From: Mycobacterium sp. ITM-2016-00317
GTDB taxonomy: Bacteria > Actinomycetota > Actinomycetes > Mycobacteriales > Mycobacteriaceae
Assembly (NCBI RefSeq): GCF_002968295.1
Contig: NZ_CP134399.1
Span: forward strand, 1,860,001 to 1,924,000
Direction: 5' to 3'
DNA: 64,000 nucleotides
Below are positions 46,850 through 55,467 of the stretch, piece by piece. The translations under genes were made by a program, and so were the position numbers. Under the pieces are notes generated by a model, which searched no databases, had not been told where the DNA came from, and saw only the letters and a program-made list of their open reading frames with translations. Every line of letters starts with the position of its first letter. Within the stretch, counting starts at the first letter, position 1.

Positions 46850-48340
46850 TCAGGCCGCGCGGTTGTCGGGTGGTGCGGGTCCGCCGGGTTCGCCGGGATG
46901 GTCGGCAGTTCGTGGGGTGTCCGGTTCGGTGTCGCGGATTTCATCGCCAGCCGTAGGTGCGGGGTTGTCGGGTTCGGGGTCCTCGGGTCGTCGGAGGAGT
47001 CGTTCGGGTTGGTGGTAGTTGTTGAGCCGGGCCTGCCCTCGGTCCAGGTGTGGTGGTGGGTCCCATTCGACCTCGCAGCGCTGGTTCATCCTTGTGGTCC
47101 AGCCGCCGTTCTGGTCGACGCTGCGGTTGTGTGGTCCGCAGGCCAGGCCGAGTTCGTCGACATTGGTGTTGCCGCCGTTGGCCCAATCAGCGACCACGTG
47201 ATGGACCTGGGAACCGTACGCGCCGACAGTGCAGCACGGCTTCGTGCAGCCCCCGTCACGCGCGATCAGCATGATCCGCTGCGCCGGGGACGCGACCCGC
47301 CTGGTGCGGAACAGGTCCAGCGCCGACCCGGTGGCTCGGTCGAACACCGCCAGATAGTGGTTGGCGTGCCCGGCCATCCGGATCACCTCGGCGATCGGTA
47401 GCACGGTGCCGCCGCCGGTGGTGCCGACCCCGGCCCGCGATTCCAGATCCTGAAGCGTGGTCCGGATGATCACCGACACCGGTAACCCGTCCAAGTTCCC
47501 GAGTTCCCCACTCATCAACGCAATACGGCCAGCCGCAACCAGCGCGTCGTGCTGACGCTGGGCCAGGCTGCGATGGTCGTTGTCGATCTGGGCCTGCGAC
47601 GGGGTCCCCGAGATGCACGGTTCCGGATCGTCGGGATTACACATCCCGGGCGCGGCGAACTTCGCGAAAATCGCCTCCCACACCGCACGCGCTTCCGGGG
47701 TCAACGTCGCCGACAAATCAGTCATCGCGTCGGGGCGCTGCTTACCCAGTGTGACGCCGCGTTTGCGGGCGCGCTCGGTGTCATCGGGTTCGGGCCCGTC
47801 CTGATCGAGCAGGAACAACGTCCGATCCGCAGAGTCCTTCAGCTCCTTGGGTCCGTTGCCGACCGCGGTATGGACGAGGTCGAGTTCGATCAACTCGCGG
47901 GTGGCGGTGTCGACCCAGCCCGGCACTTTGTTCAGCGATCGGCGAATCACGTCGACGTGTTCGGCGTTGATCAGCCCGTAGGCTTGGGCGGCCGCGGTCG
48001 CGGGCAGCACCGGTGGCAGGGTCGGTCCGGTCACCGATGGCCGCGGCGCCAACACCGCGGCCTCGGTCAACCGCCGGTGGGCCTCATCAGACGAGATTCG
48101 CCACCGGACGGTCAACACCTCTTTCCACGATTTCGCACCCATCTGCTGCGGAGTCGCCTCGACCTGCAACCGCGCCAACAACCGATGCCCCACCGCCGGC
48201 AATTGGCACGACAAGGTTTCCAGCTCATCCAGGGCCGCAACAAGATCGGGGCGGGTCAGCAGATCCACCTCACTGCCGGCCACCTCATCGAAGGCATCCC
48301 GCAACGCGGTCATCGCGTGCTGTAGGTCCCCACCCGACAT
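46850..48340 (-). CDS. 13E12-repeat family HNH endonuclease-like protein (DUF222-HNH)
   Basis: 496 residues from the ATG at 48340, chosen because an in-frame ATG at 48355 would put the SOS box inside the gene. N-terminal helical DUF222 region, C-terminal HNH with C-T-K-P-C-C, H-H-V-V-A-D-W, N-V-D-E-L-G-L-A-C and H-N-R-S-V. Several M. tuberculosis 13E12 genes are LexA-controlled. The last 60 residues are Pro/Asp/Glu-rich. Role in DNA damage is inferred from the box; the family has no firm function. Confidence 0.93.
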   Translation of the reverse strand: MSGGDLQHAMTALRDAFDEVAGSEVDLLTRPDLVAALDELETLSCQLPAVGHRLLARLQVEATPQQMGAKSWKEVLTVRWRISSDEAHRRLTEAAVLAPRPSVTGPTLPPVLPATAAAQAYGLINAEHVDVIRRSLNKVPGWVDTATRELIELDLVHTAVGNGPKELKDSADRTLFLLDQDGPEPDDTERARKRGVTLGKQRPDAMTDLSATLTPEARAVWEAIFAKFAAPGMCNPDDPEPCISGTPSQAQIDNDHRSLAQRQHDALVAAGRIALMSGELGNLDGLPVSVIIRTTLQDLESRAGVGTTGGGTVLPIAEVIRMAGHANHYLAVFDRATGSALDLFRTRRVASPAQRIMLIARDGGCTKPCCTVGAYGSQVHHVVADWANGGNTNVDELGLACGPHNRSVDQNGGWTTRMNQRCEVEWDPPPHLDRGQARLNNYHQPERLLRRPEDPEPDNPAPTAGDEIRDTEPDTPRTADHPGEPGGPAPPDNRAA

Positions 48341-48343
48341 ACT

Positions 48344-48359
48344 TCGAACATACATTCGA
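48344..48359. promoter_or_regulatory. LexA/SOS box
   Basis: TCGAACATACATTCGA matches the mycobacterial SOS box TCGAAC-N4-GTTCGA at 11 of 12 defined bases. It lies 3 bp upstream of the chosen 13E12 start, so LexA would block transcription and translation would begin close to the promoter. Confidence 0.8.
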
Positions 48360-48396
48360 CCACCGACAAATCCGCGTCGCGGCCGAGCGGCGACGC

Positions 48397-48609
48397 CTAG
48401 CCGGTGGCCGGATACGTCTTGACGATCGCGCCGTCCTCACCGCTGTGCCGCAGTTGCACATAGCGGTGCTGCGTGGGCACCAGCCTGGCGTGCTCCTCGA
48501 AGTCCGCTTCGGCCTCCGCGAGCGTGGTGTCGCGTGAGATCGTCTGCGCATCGCGGTCGCGAACGTCGCCGACCACGACGTCGAAGGTGCCTTCGTCGGG
48601 CTCGGTCAT
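48397..48609 (-). CDS. Small conserved hypothetical protein
   Basis: 70 residues from the ATG at 48609, which overlaps the DUF2243 stop by ATGA. Acidic (T-E-P-D-E-G-T-F-D-V-V-V-G-D-V-R-D), no membrane segment, ending I-V-K-T-Y-P-A-T-G. The coupled overlap with DUF2243 supports expression. No function recognised. Confidence 0.65.
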   Translation of the reverse strand: MTEPDEGTFDVVVGDVRDRDAQTISRDTTLAEAEADFEEHARLVPTQHRYVQLRHSGEDGAIVKTYPATG

Positions 48610-49136
48610 CGCCGTCCTCCCTCGGCGGACTGGGCTTCCAGTACCCGAGCGCCCCGCTTGTACAGAGCCCAGCCGCCGGCGATCAGCAGCGCGCCGAAGA
48701 TCAGGAACCCGATGTCCCACGACAGTGGGGCGCCGAGGTCGTCTCGCACGTGGTGGATGCCGAGAATCTGATGGTTGATCAGCCCCTCCACCACGTTGAA
48801 GATGCCCCAGCCGGCGAGCAGCAGCCCGAAGTGGAACGACCACGTCGGTGCCAGCCGGCCTTTCCGCCAGGCCACCACGGTCAGCAACGTGCCCGCCCAC
48901 ACCAGCAGCCAGGTTCCGACGTGAAAGAAGCCGTCGGCGAGGACGTTGACCTCCAGGCCGGCCACCGTGTCCGTCGGGTACTCGTCGACGTGGCTGACCA
49001 TGTGATGCCACTGGAGTATCTCGTGCAGGACGATGCCGTCGATGAAGCCGCCGAGGCCGAGGCCGAGCAACAGGGCCGGCGCGATGCTGGGCTTCTGCGG
49101 GAGGACCGATGGCTCGCGGGTCAGGGATCTCGACAT
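48606..49136 (-). CDS. DUF2243 family membrane protein
   Basis: 176 residues with four hydrophobic segments. G-L-G-G-F-I-D-G-I-V-L-H-E-I-L-Q-W-H-H-M near residue 28 and G-L-I-N-H-Q-I-L-G-I-H-H near residue 116 are the histidine-rich family motifs, suggesting metal binding in the membrane. Function unknown; the family often lies near cytochrome-oxidase assembly genes, but not here. Confidence 0.9.
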   Translation of the reverse strand: MSRSLTREPSVLPQKPSIAPALLLGLGLGGFIDGIVLHEILQWHHMVSHVDEYPTDTVAGLEVNVLADGFFHVGTWLLVWAGTLLTVVAWRKGRLAPTWSFHFGLLLAGWGIFNVVEGLINHQILGIHHVRDDLGAPLSWDIGFLIFGALLIAGGWALYKRGARVLEAQSAEGGRR

Positions 49137-49218
49137 GGCGGGGGCTTACCCATCGACCGGCGCCGGAAACGCCCGTTTGGGGCGCCGCCTCCCACGGAGA
49201 CGGCGACCCGCCGTCCGC

Positions 49219-49335
49219 TCAGGCGGCCGCGTCGGTCTTCGCCGTGGTGCCGTCGCCCTTCGTCGACGTGGAGTCCGCCGCGCCCGAATCCGCCGGGGAA
49301 CTCGTGTGCGACTCGGCGCTCGACTCCGGGGCGGT
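49219..49335 (-). other. Possible remnant C-terminal tail of an exported protein
   Basis: On the minus strand a Ser/Thr/Ala/Asp-rich stretch (S-S-P-A-D-S-G-A-A-D-S-T-S-T-K-G-D-G-T) ends in a stop at 49219. It resembles the tails of the exported proteins at 25117 and 49631. It has no start of its own and runs upstream into the LuxR remnant on the other strand. Speculative. Confidence 0.3.
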
Positions 49336-49579
49336 ATGCGGGCGTTGACCGAAGCGGCGGAGATCTATCGACGCGTCGGTGCGGTGTCGGGAAGCCGTTC
49401 TGTGGCAGGGCTTCTGCGCAGGCACGGCGTCAACGACGTCCGCATCGGAACTGGGTGTCTCACCGAACACCGTGAACACACATCTGCGGTCGGTCTTCCG
49501 CAAGCTCGACGTCCGGTCGCGTGTCCCGCTGACCATCGCATTGCGAGAGCAGCCCGGTCTGGCCGAGCAACTCGGCTGA
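49336..49579 (+). pseudogene. Remnant of a LuxR-family regulator (end of TPR region plus HTH)
   Basis: Two adjacent frames hold pieces of one protein. A-L-T-E-A-A-E-I-Y-R-R-V-G-A is the end of the helical repeat region of large MalT/LuxR-type ATPase regulators. S-A-S-E-L-G-V-S-P-N-T-V-N-T-H-L-R-S-V-F is the second half of the LuxR HTH, ending in a proper C-terminus. Upstream domains are missing and the frames do not join, so this is a decayed gene rather than a sequencing slip. Confidence 0.65.
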
Positions 49580-49583
49580 CGGA

Positions 49584-49614
49584 GAACGGCCCCCTCGTGC
49601 CGAGGGGGCCGTTC
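49584..49614. terminator. Strong bidirectional hairpin terminator
   Basis: A perfect 14-bp stem (GAACGGCCCCCTCG with its complement) encloses a 3-nt loop TGC. It lies between the LuxR remnant and the stop of the iron-box surface protein gene. Confidence 0.85.
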
Positions 49615-49630
49615 CGTGGCGGGGACCTTG

Positions 49631-51085
49631 TTACTCGCCGCTGTCCGACTTGCCGCTGTCGGACTTGCTGTCGGACTTGCCGCTGTCGCCGGCATCCGAG
49701 GAATCGCCGGCCGAGCCGCTGCCGGTATCCGGCGACTCGCCGCCGGCGTCCGTATCGGATGCCGCGTCGTCGGACTCGTCCGCCGAGTCGTCCGCCGAGT
49801 CGGTCGTGTCCTCGTCGGTCACGTCGTCTTCGGTCACGTCGTCTTCGGTGACGTCATCGGACTCCTCCTCGGTGGCGTCCTCCGCCGGATCGGCGACGGT
49901 CTCGTCCTCGGCTGCGTCCTCGTCGTCGACCGGTGTGGTCGTGTCGGTGGGCGTCGGCTCGGCCGGGGCGGTGGTGCCGGCGTCCTCGTCGGGCACCGCG
50001 GTGGCGGCGTCCTCCTCGGTGCCGGTGCTGACGGGCAGCGTCACCAGGCTGTCGCCGCCGGCCAGCGCGGGCGACGACACCAGGCTCAATTCGTCTGCCG
50101 CCGTGCCGGTCTCGGTGTCCTCGTCACCCGCCGCCACCCCGGCCAGCGCCGCGGCGATCGCCTTGGGCAGCTGCACGAAGAACGCATCGATGGGGCCGTC
50201 CTTGCTGAACACGCCCGGGAAGAACTCCCATTCGGCCGCCACGCTCGGCTGGTATCCGTTCAGGAAGGCGTTCAGCACCTTGGCGGGGGCGTTGATCACC
50301 TCGCTGATCGCCGTGACCCAGTCGCCGTCGTAGATCGAGGCGGAGACGACGTTCAGGATGTCGGTCAGCTGGTAGACCGCGGTGATCGGGGGGCTCAGCA
50401 GCGAGTACGCGTAGCCGGTGGTCGCGTTGTCGGCGACCAGCAGCACGTCGAGCACCGCGGCCACCGACTTCAGGCCGAAGTCCCGGGCGATCTCGCCCGG
50501 GATCTTGAAGATCGGCTCCAGCGGCCAGCCCAGTTCACCGAGGCCGAAGATGTTCCAGCTGGTGATCGTCGCGAACGCCTTGGTGAACTGTCCCTGCAGG
50601 ACGAAGTCCCAGGCAGTCTGCAGTGCCTCCGGCAGCTTGCCGTAGTGCTCGGCGGAGCCGGCGGCCGACTCCTTCAGGCCGGTGCCGATCGTGGTGGCGT
50701 ACGTGGAGAGGTTGCCGAAGAACTGCTCGAATCCCGGGAACGGATTGAACACCGCGGTGGCGATCTCGCTGTACAGCGACGAGGCGGTGATGATCTCCCA
50801 CGCCGCGGGCAGACCCTCGGTGAGGATGCCTGCGCCCTGGGTGCCCAGGTTGCGCACGGTGGTGGTGATGGTGTCACCGACCACGCCGATCGGATCGATC
50901 CAGCCGGAGAGCTCGACGGCGCGCTCCTGCACGACCGGGAGGGTGGGCGCCACCGGATTGATGGCGATCACCGACGCCCCGGCGATTGCCACAGCTGCAC
51001 CCAGCAACTTGGTCGGGCGGGGCGAGGACGCGGAAAGCTCAGGCCAGTAGCGGTGAGCCGGTTCGGCACGGCGGGCCAGTTGCAC
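49631..51085 (-). CDS. Exported FLNG-motif protein with long acidic tail, iron-box controlled
   Basis: 484 residues from the GTG at 51085 with CAGGAG upstream; the frame is open to 51163, but that would place the iron box inside the gene. A membrane/signal segment (L-L-G-A-A-V-A-I-A-G-A-S-V-I-A) is near residue 30. A helical domain follows, with N-A-P-A-K-V-L-N-A-F-L-N-G-Y near residue 262, and the last 170 residues are Ser/Asp/Thr/Glu-rich with short repeats. The FLNG domain is shared with the frameshifted gene at 25117. Function is unknown to me; control by IdeR suggests a role in iron or heme handling at the envelope. Confidence 0.8.
   Translation of the reverse strand: MQLARRAEPAHRYWPELSASSPRPTKLLGAAVAIAGASVIAINPVAPTLPVVQERAVELSGWIDPIGVVGDTITTTVRNLGTQGAGILTEGLPAAWEIITASSLYSEIATAVFNPFPGFEQFFGNLSTYATTIGTGLKESAAGSAEHYGKLPEALQTAWDFVLQGQFTKAFATITSWNIFGLGELGWPLEPIFKIPGEIARDFGLKSVAAVLDVLLVADNATTGYAYSLLSPPITAVYQLTDILNVVSASIYDGDWVTAISEVINAPAKVLNAFLNGYQPSVAAEWEFFPGVFSKDGPIDAFFVQLPKAIAAALAGVAAGDEDTETGTAADELSLVSSPALAGGDSLVTLPVSTGTEEDAATAVPDEDAGTTAPAEPTPTDTTTPVDDEDAAEDETVADPAEDATEEESDDVTEDDVTEDDVTDEDTTDSADDSADESDDAASDTDAGGESPDTGSGSAGDSSDAGDSGKSDSKSDSGKSDSGE
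49816..49860. repeat. 15-bp tandem repeat in the acidic tail
   Basis: Two exact and one diverged copy of CGGTCACGTCGTCTT encode V-T-E-D-D repeats on the minus strand; 12-bp repeats encoding S-A-D-D lie just upstream on the plus strand. Confidence 0.8.
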
Positions 51086-51137
51086 AGTGACTCCTGAAAA
51101 TGTGAGAGAGGGATCAGCCGGGGAGGCTTCCTGAAGA

Positions 51138-51156
51138 TTAGCTGTGCCTAACCTAA
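51138..51156 (+). promoter_or_regulatory. IdeR iron box upstream of the FLNG surface protein
   Basis: TTAGCTGTGCCTAACCTAA matches 15 of 19 positions of the IdeR consensus, the best of the three boxes in the window. It lies 52 bp upstream of the chosen start at 51085. The remaining gap to crp (51157-51363) shows no other feature I can support. Confidence 0.8.
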
Positions 51157-51363
51157 GTAACAAGCCCTACCGCAGCGATCAGCTACGCACGAATAGTTAA
51201 CTGAAATGCCGCTATCCGCCCGCACGCAAAGAACGTTGAGGCGTGGGCGGACGGAGCGGGCCGCGGGCAACCCGGGGCTGCCTGACCGACGCGAACGTTA
51301 TCCAACCGGCCGCCGGCTGTGGGCGCCACGTCCCGCCGACGTGGCTCAAATCACGTCGGCGCG

Positions 51364-52040
51364 TCAGTGCTGAGCGCGGCGGGCCAGCCGGGCCGGATCG
51401 CGGATGATGGTCGTCTTGCCCCGCTGCTCGATCCACCCGCGCTGGGCGAAATCCGACAGGGCCTTGTTGATCGTCTCCCGCGAGGATCCGGCCAATTGGG
51501 CGATCTCCTCCTGGGTGAGGCCGTGCTCGACCCGCAGCGCGCCGTCCTGCTGGGTGCCGAAACGGCGGGCGAGGTCGAGAAGCTGCTTGGCGACGCGGCC
51601 GGGGACGTCGGTGAAGATCAGGTCGCACAACGCATCGTTGGTGCGGCGCAGCGGCGGGCGAGTACACGCAGCAGCTGGTCGGCGATCTCCGGGCGCTCGG
51701 CGATCCAGACCCGCAACGCATCCCGGTCCATGGTGACCGCCTGCACCGCGGTCAGGGTGGTCACCGAGGACGTCCTCGGGCCCGGGTCGAAAATGGCGAG
51801 CTCGCCGAACATGTCGGCAGGCCCCATCAGCGTCAGCAGGCTCTCGCGGCCGTCGGGGGTGGCGCAGCCGACCTTCACCGTTCCCGCCGTGATGATGTAG
51901 AGCCGGTCGCCGAGTTCACCTTCGTTGAAGACCCGGTGACCCCGCGGAAAAGAAACCTCCTGGAGTTGGCTGCACAATGCCGCCACCGCGCTCGGGTCCA
52001 CACCCTGGAAGATGGCGGCCCGGGCCAGAACTTCGTCCAC
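51364..52040 (-). pseudogene. crp: cAMP receptor protein family regulator (Crp), interrupted by one frameshift
   Basis: From the GTG at 52040 (AGAAAGGA upstream) the cyclic-nucleotide domain is complete ([27 protein letters not shown], the cAMP-binding loop). Near 51650 one base is missing (plus-strand GGCGCAGCGGCG where GGCGCAGGCGGCG is expected). Restoring it gives [17 protein letters not shown] and continues through [19 protein letters not shown]. The restored protein, about 225 residues, closely follows M. tuberculosis Rv3676. Fast growers have two Crp paralogues, so this could be either. Perfect conservation on both sides favours a sequencing error. Confidence 0.88.
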
Positions 52041-52218
52041 GCTGTCCTTTCTCGCTCTCACGACCCCCGCTCCGGGCGTAGCCGGCGGAGGTGTTACATG
52101 ACTGAGAGCACGGGTAACCTACCAGGTGAAGTGCGATTTCCGCGACCTCGCCTGTCCGGCTGCCGGTCACCGAACTACCGAAAACGCCACGAGCGCAATG
52201 ACTTCAGTGTGGCTTCAG

Positions 52219-52773
52219 TCAGTCGACGGCGATTCCCAGAGGTTCGCACAGGGACAGGAAGGCGACGGCGAACGGGTTCTCCGCGGTGTCCCGGCGCAGC
52301 TGGGGCCAGTCGAGTTGCTCGCGGACCGCGCGCACCGGCGGGATCAGGCGAGAGAAGTCGCAGTGGTGCTCGTGCAGGGCCCGCAGCTTCTGGGTCACCA
52401 CTTCGGTGGGGGACAGGACGGGCACCGTGAGCGCGAGCACTTCGCGCATCTGGGCCCGGTCGATCATCTCCCGGTCCACCGGCACCTGATTGATCCGGTG
52501 CAGCACGTCGATCAGTGGAGGCTCGTCCACCCCTAGGGCGGCCTTGAACAGCCAGTCCTCGGGCGGCCTGCGGATGTCGAAGCCGGCCTTGGACAGCGTT
52601 GCGGCCGCCGCCTCGGCGTCGCCCTCGGCGACCACGAAATCGACGTCGTGGGTCGGTTCGGGGCCGCCGTGCACCCACAGCGCGTAGCTGCCCGCCAGTG
52701 CGAACGGCGGGCCCTCGGCCTTCAGCGCGGACGCAGCCCGGCGCAGCGACTCACGCAGCTCGTGGTGGGACAT
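52219..52773 (-). CDS. Nucleotidyltransferase-fold protein
   Basis: 184 residues from the ATG at 52773. The Pol-beta type motif G-S-Y-A-L-W-V-H-G-G followed by T-H-D-V-D-F near residue 30 supplies the metal-binding Asp pair, and F-D-I-R-R-P-P-E-D-W-L-F-K continues the fold. Such small proteins occur as antitoxin- or toxin-like NTases (AbiEii/MNT) or stand alone. No HEPN or AbiEi partner is adjacent, and it is divergent from the EEP hydrolase by 48 bp. Substrate unknown. Confidence 0.85.
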   Translation of the reverse strand: MSHHELRESLRRAASALKAEGPPFALAGSYALWVHGGPEPTHDVDFVVAEGDAEAAAATLSKAGFDIRRPPEDWLFKAALGVDEPPLIDVLHRINQVPVDREMIDRAQMREVLALTVPVLSPTEVVTQKLRALHEHHCDFSRLIPPVRAVREQLDWPQLRRDTAENPFAVAFLSLCEPLGIAVD

Positions 52774-52821
52774 CAGACCCCGTCCGTTGGTTTCCGTTGC
52801 AAGGTGGGTAGTGGGGTACCC

Positions 52822-53586
52822 ATGAAGTTGGTGACGTTCAACATCCTGCACGGCCGTACCCTCGGTCACGGTGTGGATCTGGACCGCTTCACCGAATGTG
52901 TGGCCGGACTCGACGCCGACATCCTGGCGCTGCAGGAGGTGGACTCGATCCAGGCGCGGTCGGGGCTCGCCGATCTGACCGCACTGGCCGCCGAGGCCAT
53001 GGGGGCGCGGAGTCACCGCTTCGTGGCGGCCATCGCGGGCACCCCGGGGGCCACCTGGATGGCGGCCACAGGCGAGGAGCAGCCCGGCACCGCGGCGTAC
53101 GGGGTCGCGCTGTTGTCGCGGTATCCGGCGCTGAACTGGCAGGTCCTCCGGCTGCCGCGGATTCCGTTCCGATTCCCGATGTACCTCAACGCGCCACGCC
53201 AGGTGCAGATCATCCACGAGGAGCCCCGGGCGGCGGTGATCGGCCAGTTCGACACCCCGCTGGGCAACCTGACCGTGGTCAACACCCATCTGTCGTTCGT
53301 GCCCGGATGGAACCGCGTCCAACTGCGCCGGCTGATCCGCGACGTGCGCGGCCTGCCCTGGCCGCGGATCGTCACCGGCGACCTCAACATGTCCGAGCAC
53401 GCGGCCCGCCGCTGGACGGGTCTGCGGCAGCTGGCGTCGGCGCCGACGTTTCCGGCCGACCAGCCCACCCGCCAGCTCGATCACGTCCTGACCGACGACC
53501 CTGGGCTGGCAGCCGTGGCATGCGAGACCCCGCAGGTGCCGATCTCCGACCACCGGCCACTGGTGGTGCGACTGCAGCGGCGGTGA
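52822..53586 (+). CDS. Endonuclease/exonuclease/phosphatase (EEP) family hydrolase
   Basis: 254 residues from the ATG at 52822. Metal and catalytic motifs in order: F-N-I-L-H-G near residue 6, L-Q-E-V-D near 42, N-T-H-L-S near 155, T-G-D-L-N near 188 and S-D-H-R-P near 245. No signal peptide. These enzymes cleave phosphodiesters in DNA, inositol phosphates or sphingomyelin; the type cannot be told. Confidence 0.92.
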   Translation: MKLVTFNILHGRTLGHGVDLDRFTECVAGLDADILALQEVDSIQARSGLADLTALAAEAMGARSHRFVAAIAGTPGATWMAATGEEQPGTAAYGVALLSRYPALNWQVLRLPRIPFRFPMYLNAPRQVQIIHEEPRAAVIGQFDTPLGNLTVVNTHLSFVPGWNRVQLRRLIRDVRGLPWPRIVTGDLNMSEHAARRWTGLRQLASAPTFPADQPTRQLDHVLTDDPGLAAVACETPQVPISDHRPLVVRLQRR

Positions 53587-53619
53587 CCGGAAGAGGCTCG
53601 CCGCCGGCGACTTCCGGTC

Positions 53620-54864
53620 TCAGTCCAGGAATCTCGCCCGGTAGGCGGCGAACCGGTCGCTGAGCTCGTCGGGATCCAGGCCGAACATCTCCGGCGAGGT
53701 GTGCACCCGGCCGTGCCTGCCGCGGCGGTGCGCCGCCAGATAACGGCCGATCGACCCGCGGGCGTCTTCGGTGAACTGTTCTGCCGCGACGTCGTACACC
53801 CTTGCCGCGGTTGCCATCTCGTCGGCCATGAAGTCGTCGAAGCCGATGTCGACCGACCTGGTGGCCGGAATGACGCCACGGTCGCGTATGCAGGTGGTCA
53901 GCAGCCGGTCTAGCCGGTCCACCCATGCGCGCGCCACCGTTTCCACGTCGACGCTGTCGCGGTGCATCCGCTCGGAATAGGTCACCATCGCGATCATCGA
54001 CAGCGCGACCGGCACCGGGTCCCGATGTGTGAACACCACGACGACTCCGGGCATCACCGCGTCGAGCGCGCGTAGCTGACCCAGGTGCTGCGGGGATTTG
54101 AGCACCCATCGGCGCCCGCCGCGCAGGAACTGCAGGGCCTTGAGTTGGGTGACCAGATACTGGTACGACGACGTCTGGTCGCTGCTCCAGAAGTACTCCG
54201 TCCAGCGCGGCACGTGGGCGAGGGTGTCCATCAGCATCGTCGAGAAGTCGTTGGCCAGCAGCTGGATCTCCTCGTGCGCATGATCCGGGGTCATCTCGTG
54301 CATCAGGGCGAAGTGCGGCATCAGCAGGTCCATGGTCTGCACCGCCACCTCCATCCGGGCGATCCGCGGGTCTGGCTCGACCCCCGCCTCGGCGGGCAAC
54401 GGGAACGGTTCGACGCTCTCCCAGTAGGGCAGGCTGCGGAAGGTCGGCGCCGAGGCCAGCATGTTGTGCAGATGGGTGGTGCCCGATCGGGGCAGCCCGG
54501 CGATGACCACCGGCGGGACCAGTTCGATGTCGGCGATCTGCGGATGCCGGGCGACAAGATCGGTCAGCAGCAACCGGTTCTTGAGCCACTGCACGAGCTG
54601 GGCGTGGAAGTTCACGACACCCGCCCCGTGCATGTCGATCTCGCGCAGTTCCGCGACATAGCGATCCAGACGTTCGCGGTAGTCGTCCGGGCCGAAGTCG
54701 GTCAGTCCGGTGGCCTCGCGGGCCCGGGCGTGCAGAACATCCGGATCCAGCGGGCAGTCCGCCGCCAGTGTCGCCATCATGTCGCGAAGCTGTTGTGCCG
54801 CAGGGGAATAGCGCGGCTCGGCGAGGTCGTCGAGATGGACGAGATCCTCTGTGGTATCGGTCAC
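53620..54864 (-). CDS. Sulfotransferase family protein (Sulfotransfer_3 type)
   Basis: 414 residues from the GTG at 54864. PAPS loop G-L-P-R-S-G-T-T-H-L near residue 125, 3'-phosphate region V-V-V-F-T-H-R-D-P-V near residue 278, and a Trp-rich W-T-E-Y-F-W-S-S-D segment between. Divergent from a TetR gene with 27 bp between starts, so the TetR protein almost surely controls it. Relative of the protein at 41164, with little overall identity outside the motifs. Confidence 0.9.
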   Translation of the reverse strand: MTDTTEDLVHLDDLAEPRYSPAAQQLRDMMATLAADCPLDPDVLHARAREATGLTDFGPDDYRERLDRYVAELREIDMHGAGVVNFHAQLVQWLKNRLLLTDLVARHPQIADIELVPPVVIAGLPRSGTTHLHNMLASAPTFRSLPYWESVEPFPLPAEAGVEPDPRIARMEVAVQTMDLLMPHFALMHEMTPDHAHEEIQLLANDFSTMLMDTLAHVPRWTEYFWSSDQTSSYQYLVTQLKALQFLRGGRRWVLKSPQHLGQLRALDAVMPGVVVVFTHRDPVPVALSMIAMVTYSERMHRDSVDVETVARAWVDRLDRLLTTCIRDRGVIPATRSVDIGFDDFMADEMATAARVYDVAAEQFTEDARGSIGRYLAAHRRGRHGRVHTSPEMFGLDPDELSDRFAAYRARFLD

Positions 54865-54875
54865 AGCCGATATGT

Positions 54876-54886
54876 TACTGTGAGTA
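54876..54886. promoter_or_regulatory. Palindrome in the sulfotransferase/TetR divergent promoter (putative TetR operator)
   Basis: TACT-GTG-AGTA is an 11-bp palindrome between the two divergent starts (54864 and 54892). A wider TTAC/GTAA repeat (54875-54891) surrounds it. Position suits autoregulation by the TetR protein. Confidence 0.45.
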
Positions 54887-54891
54887 TCGTA

Positions 54892-55467
54892 ATGATGACA
54901 GAGGTGGGACGACCCAGGGACCGCGGCATCGACGAAGCGGTACTGCGCGCGACGGTCGAATTGATCAGCGAATCGTCCTACGCAGAACTGTCTCTCGACG
55001 CGATCGCCGCTCGGGCGGGCACCAGCAAGCCGGCCATCTACCGACGCTGGCGGGGCAAGGCCCACCTCGTGCACGAGGCGGTCTTCCCGCTCGATGCGTC
55101 CACCGGGATTCCCGCGACCGGGTCCCTGCACGGCGACGTGCGCGAGATGCTGGCCACGACGCTGGCGATGTTCAGCGCACCGGCGGCGCGGGCGGCGCTG
55201 CCGGGGTTGGTGGGGGAGATGGCCTCGGACCCGACGTTGCACGCGGCCCTGCTGGAGCGGTTCGCCGACGTGCTGGTCGGCGACCTCAGCGCGTTCCTGC
55301 AGTCCGCGGCGGACCGCGGCGAGGTGCGCACGGACGTCACCGCGACCCAGCTCGCCGAAGCCGTGGCCGGAATGACGTTGTTGGCGTTGCTCACCCGGGG
55401 CACCGACATCGACGCCGACTGGACCGAGCAGACCGCGACCCTGATCACGAAAGGAATCGGTGCATGA
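54892..55467 (+). CDS. TetR family transcriptional regulator
   Basis: 191 residues from ATG 54892 (another ATG at 54895, a GTG at 54880). The N-terminal HTH reads L-D-A-I-A-A-R-A-G-T-S-K-P-A-I-Y-R-R-W near residue 40, followed by K-A-H-L-V. The C-terminal domain has the E-M-A-S-D-P pattern of the TetR_C_11/C_33 group. It overlaps the DUF1254/1214 gene by ATGA and is divergent from the sulfotransferase, so it probably controls both. Confidence 0.93.
   Translation: MMTEVGRPRDRGIDEAVLRATVELISESSYAELSLDAIAARAGTSKPAIYRRWRGKAHLVHEAVFPLDASTGIPATGSLHGDVREMLATTLAMFSAPAARAALPGLVGEMASDPTLHAALLERFADVLVGDLSAFLQSAADRGEVRTDVTATQLAEAVAGMTLLALLTRGTDIDADWTEQTATLITKGIGA

Noticed and set aside
52219..52773. Toxin-antitoxin or abortive-infection module
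   Set aside because: Only the nucleotidyltransferase-like protein is present; no HEPN, AbiEi or other partner lies beside it.
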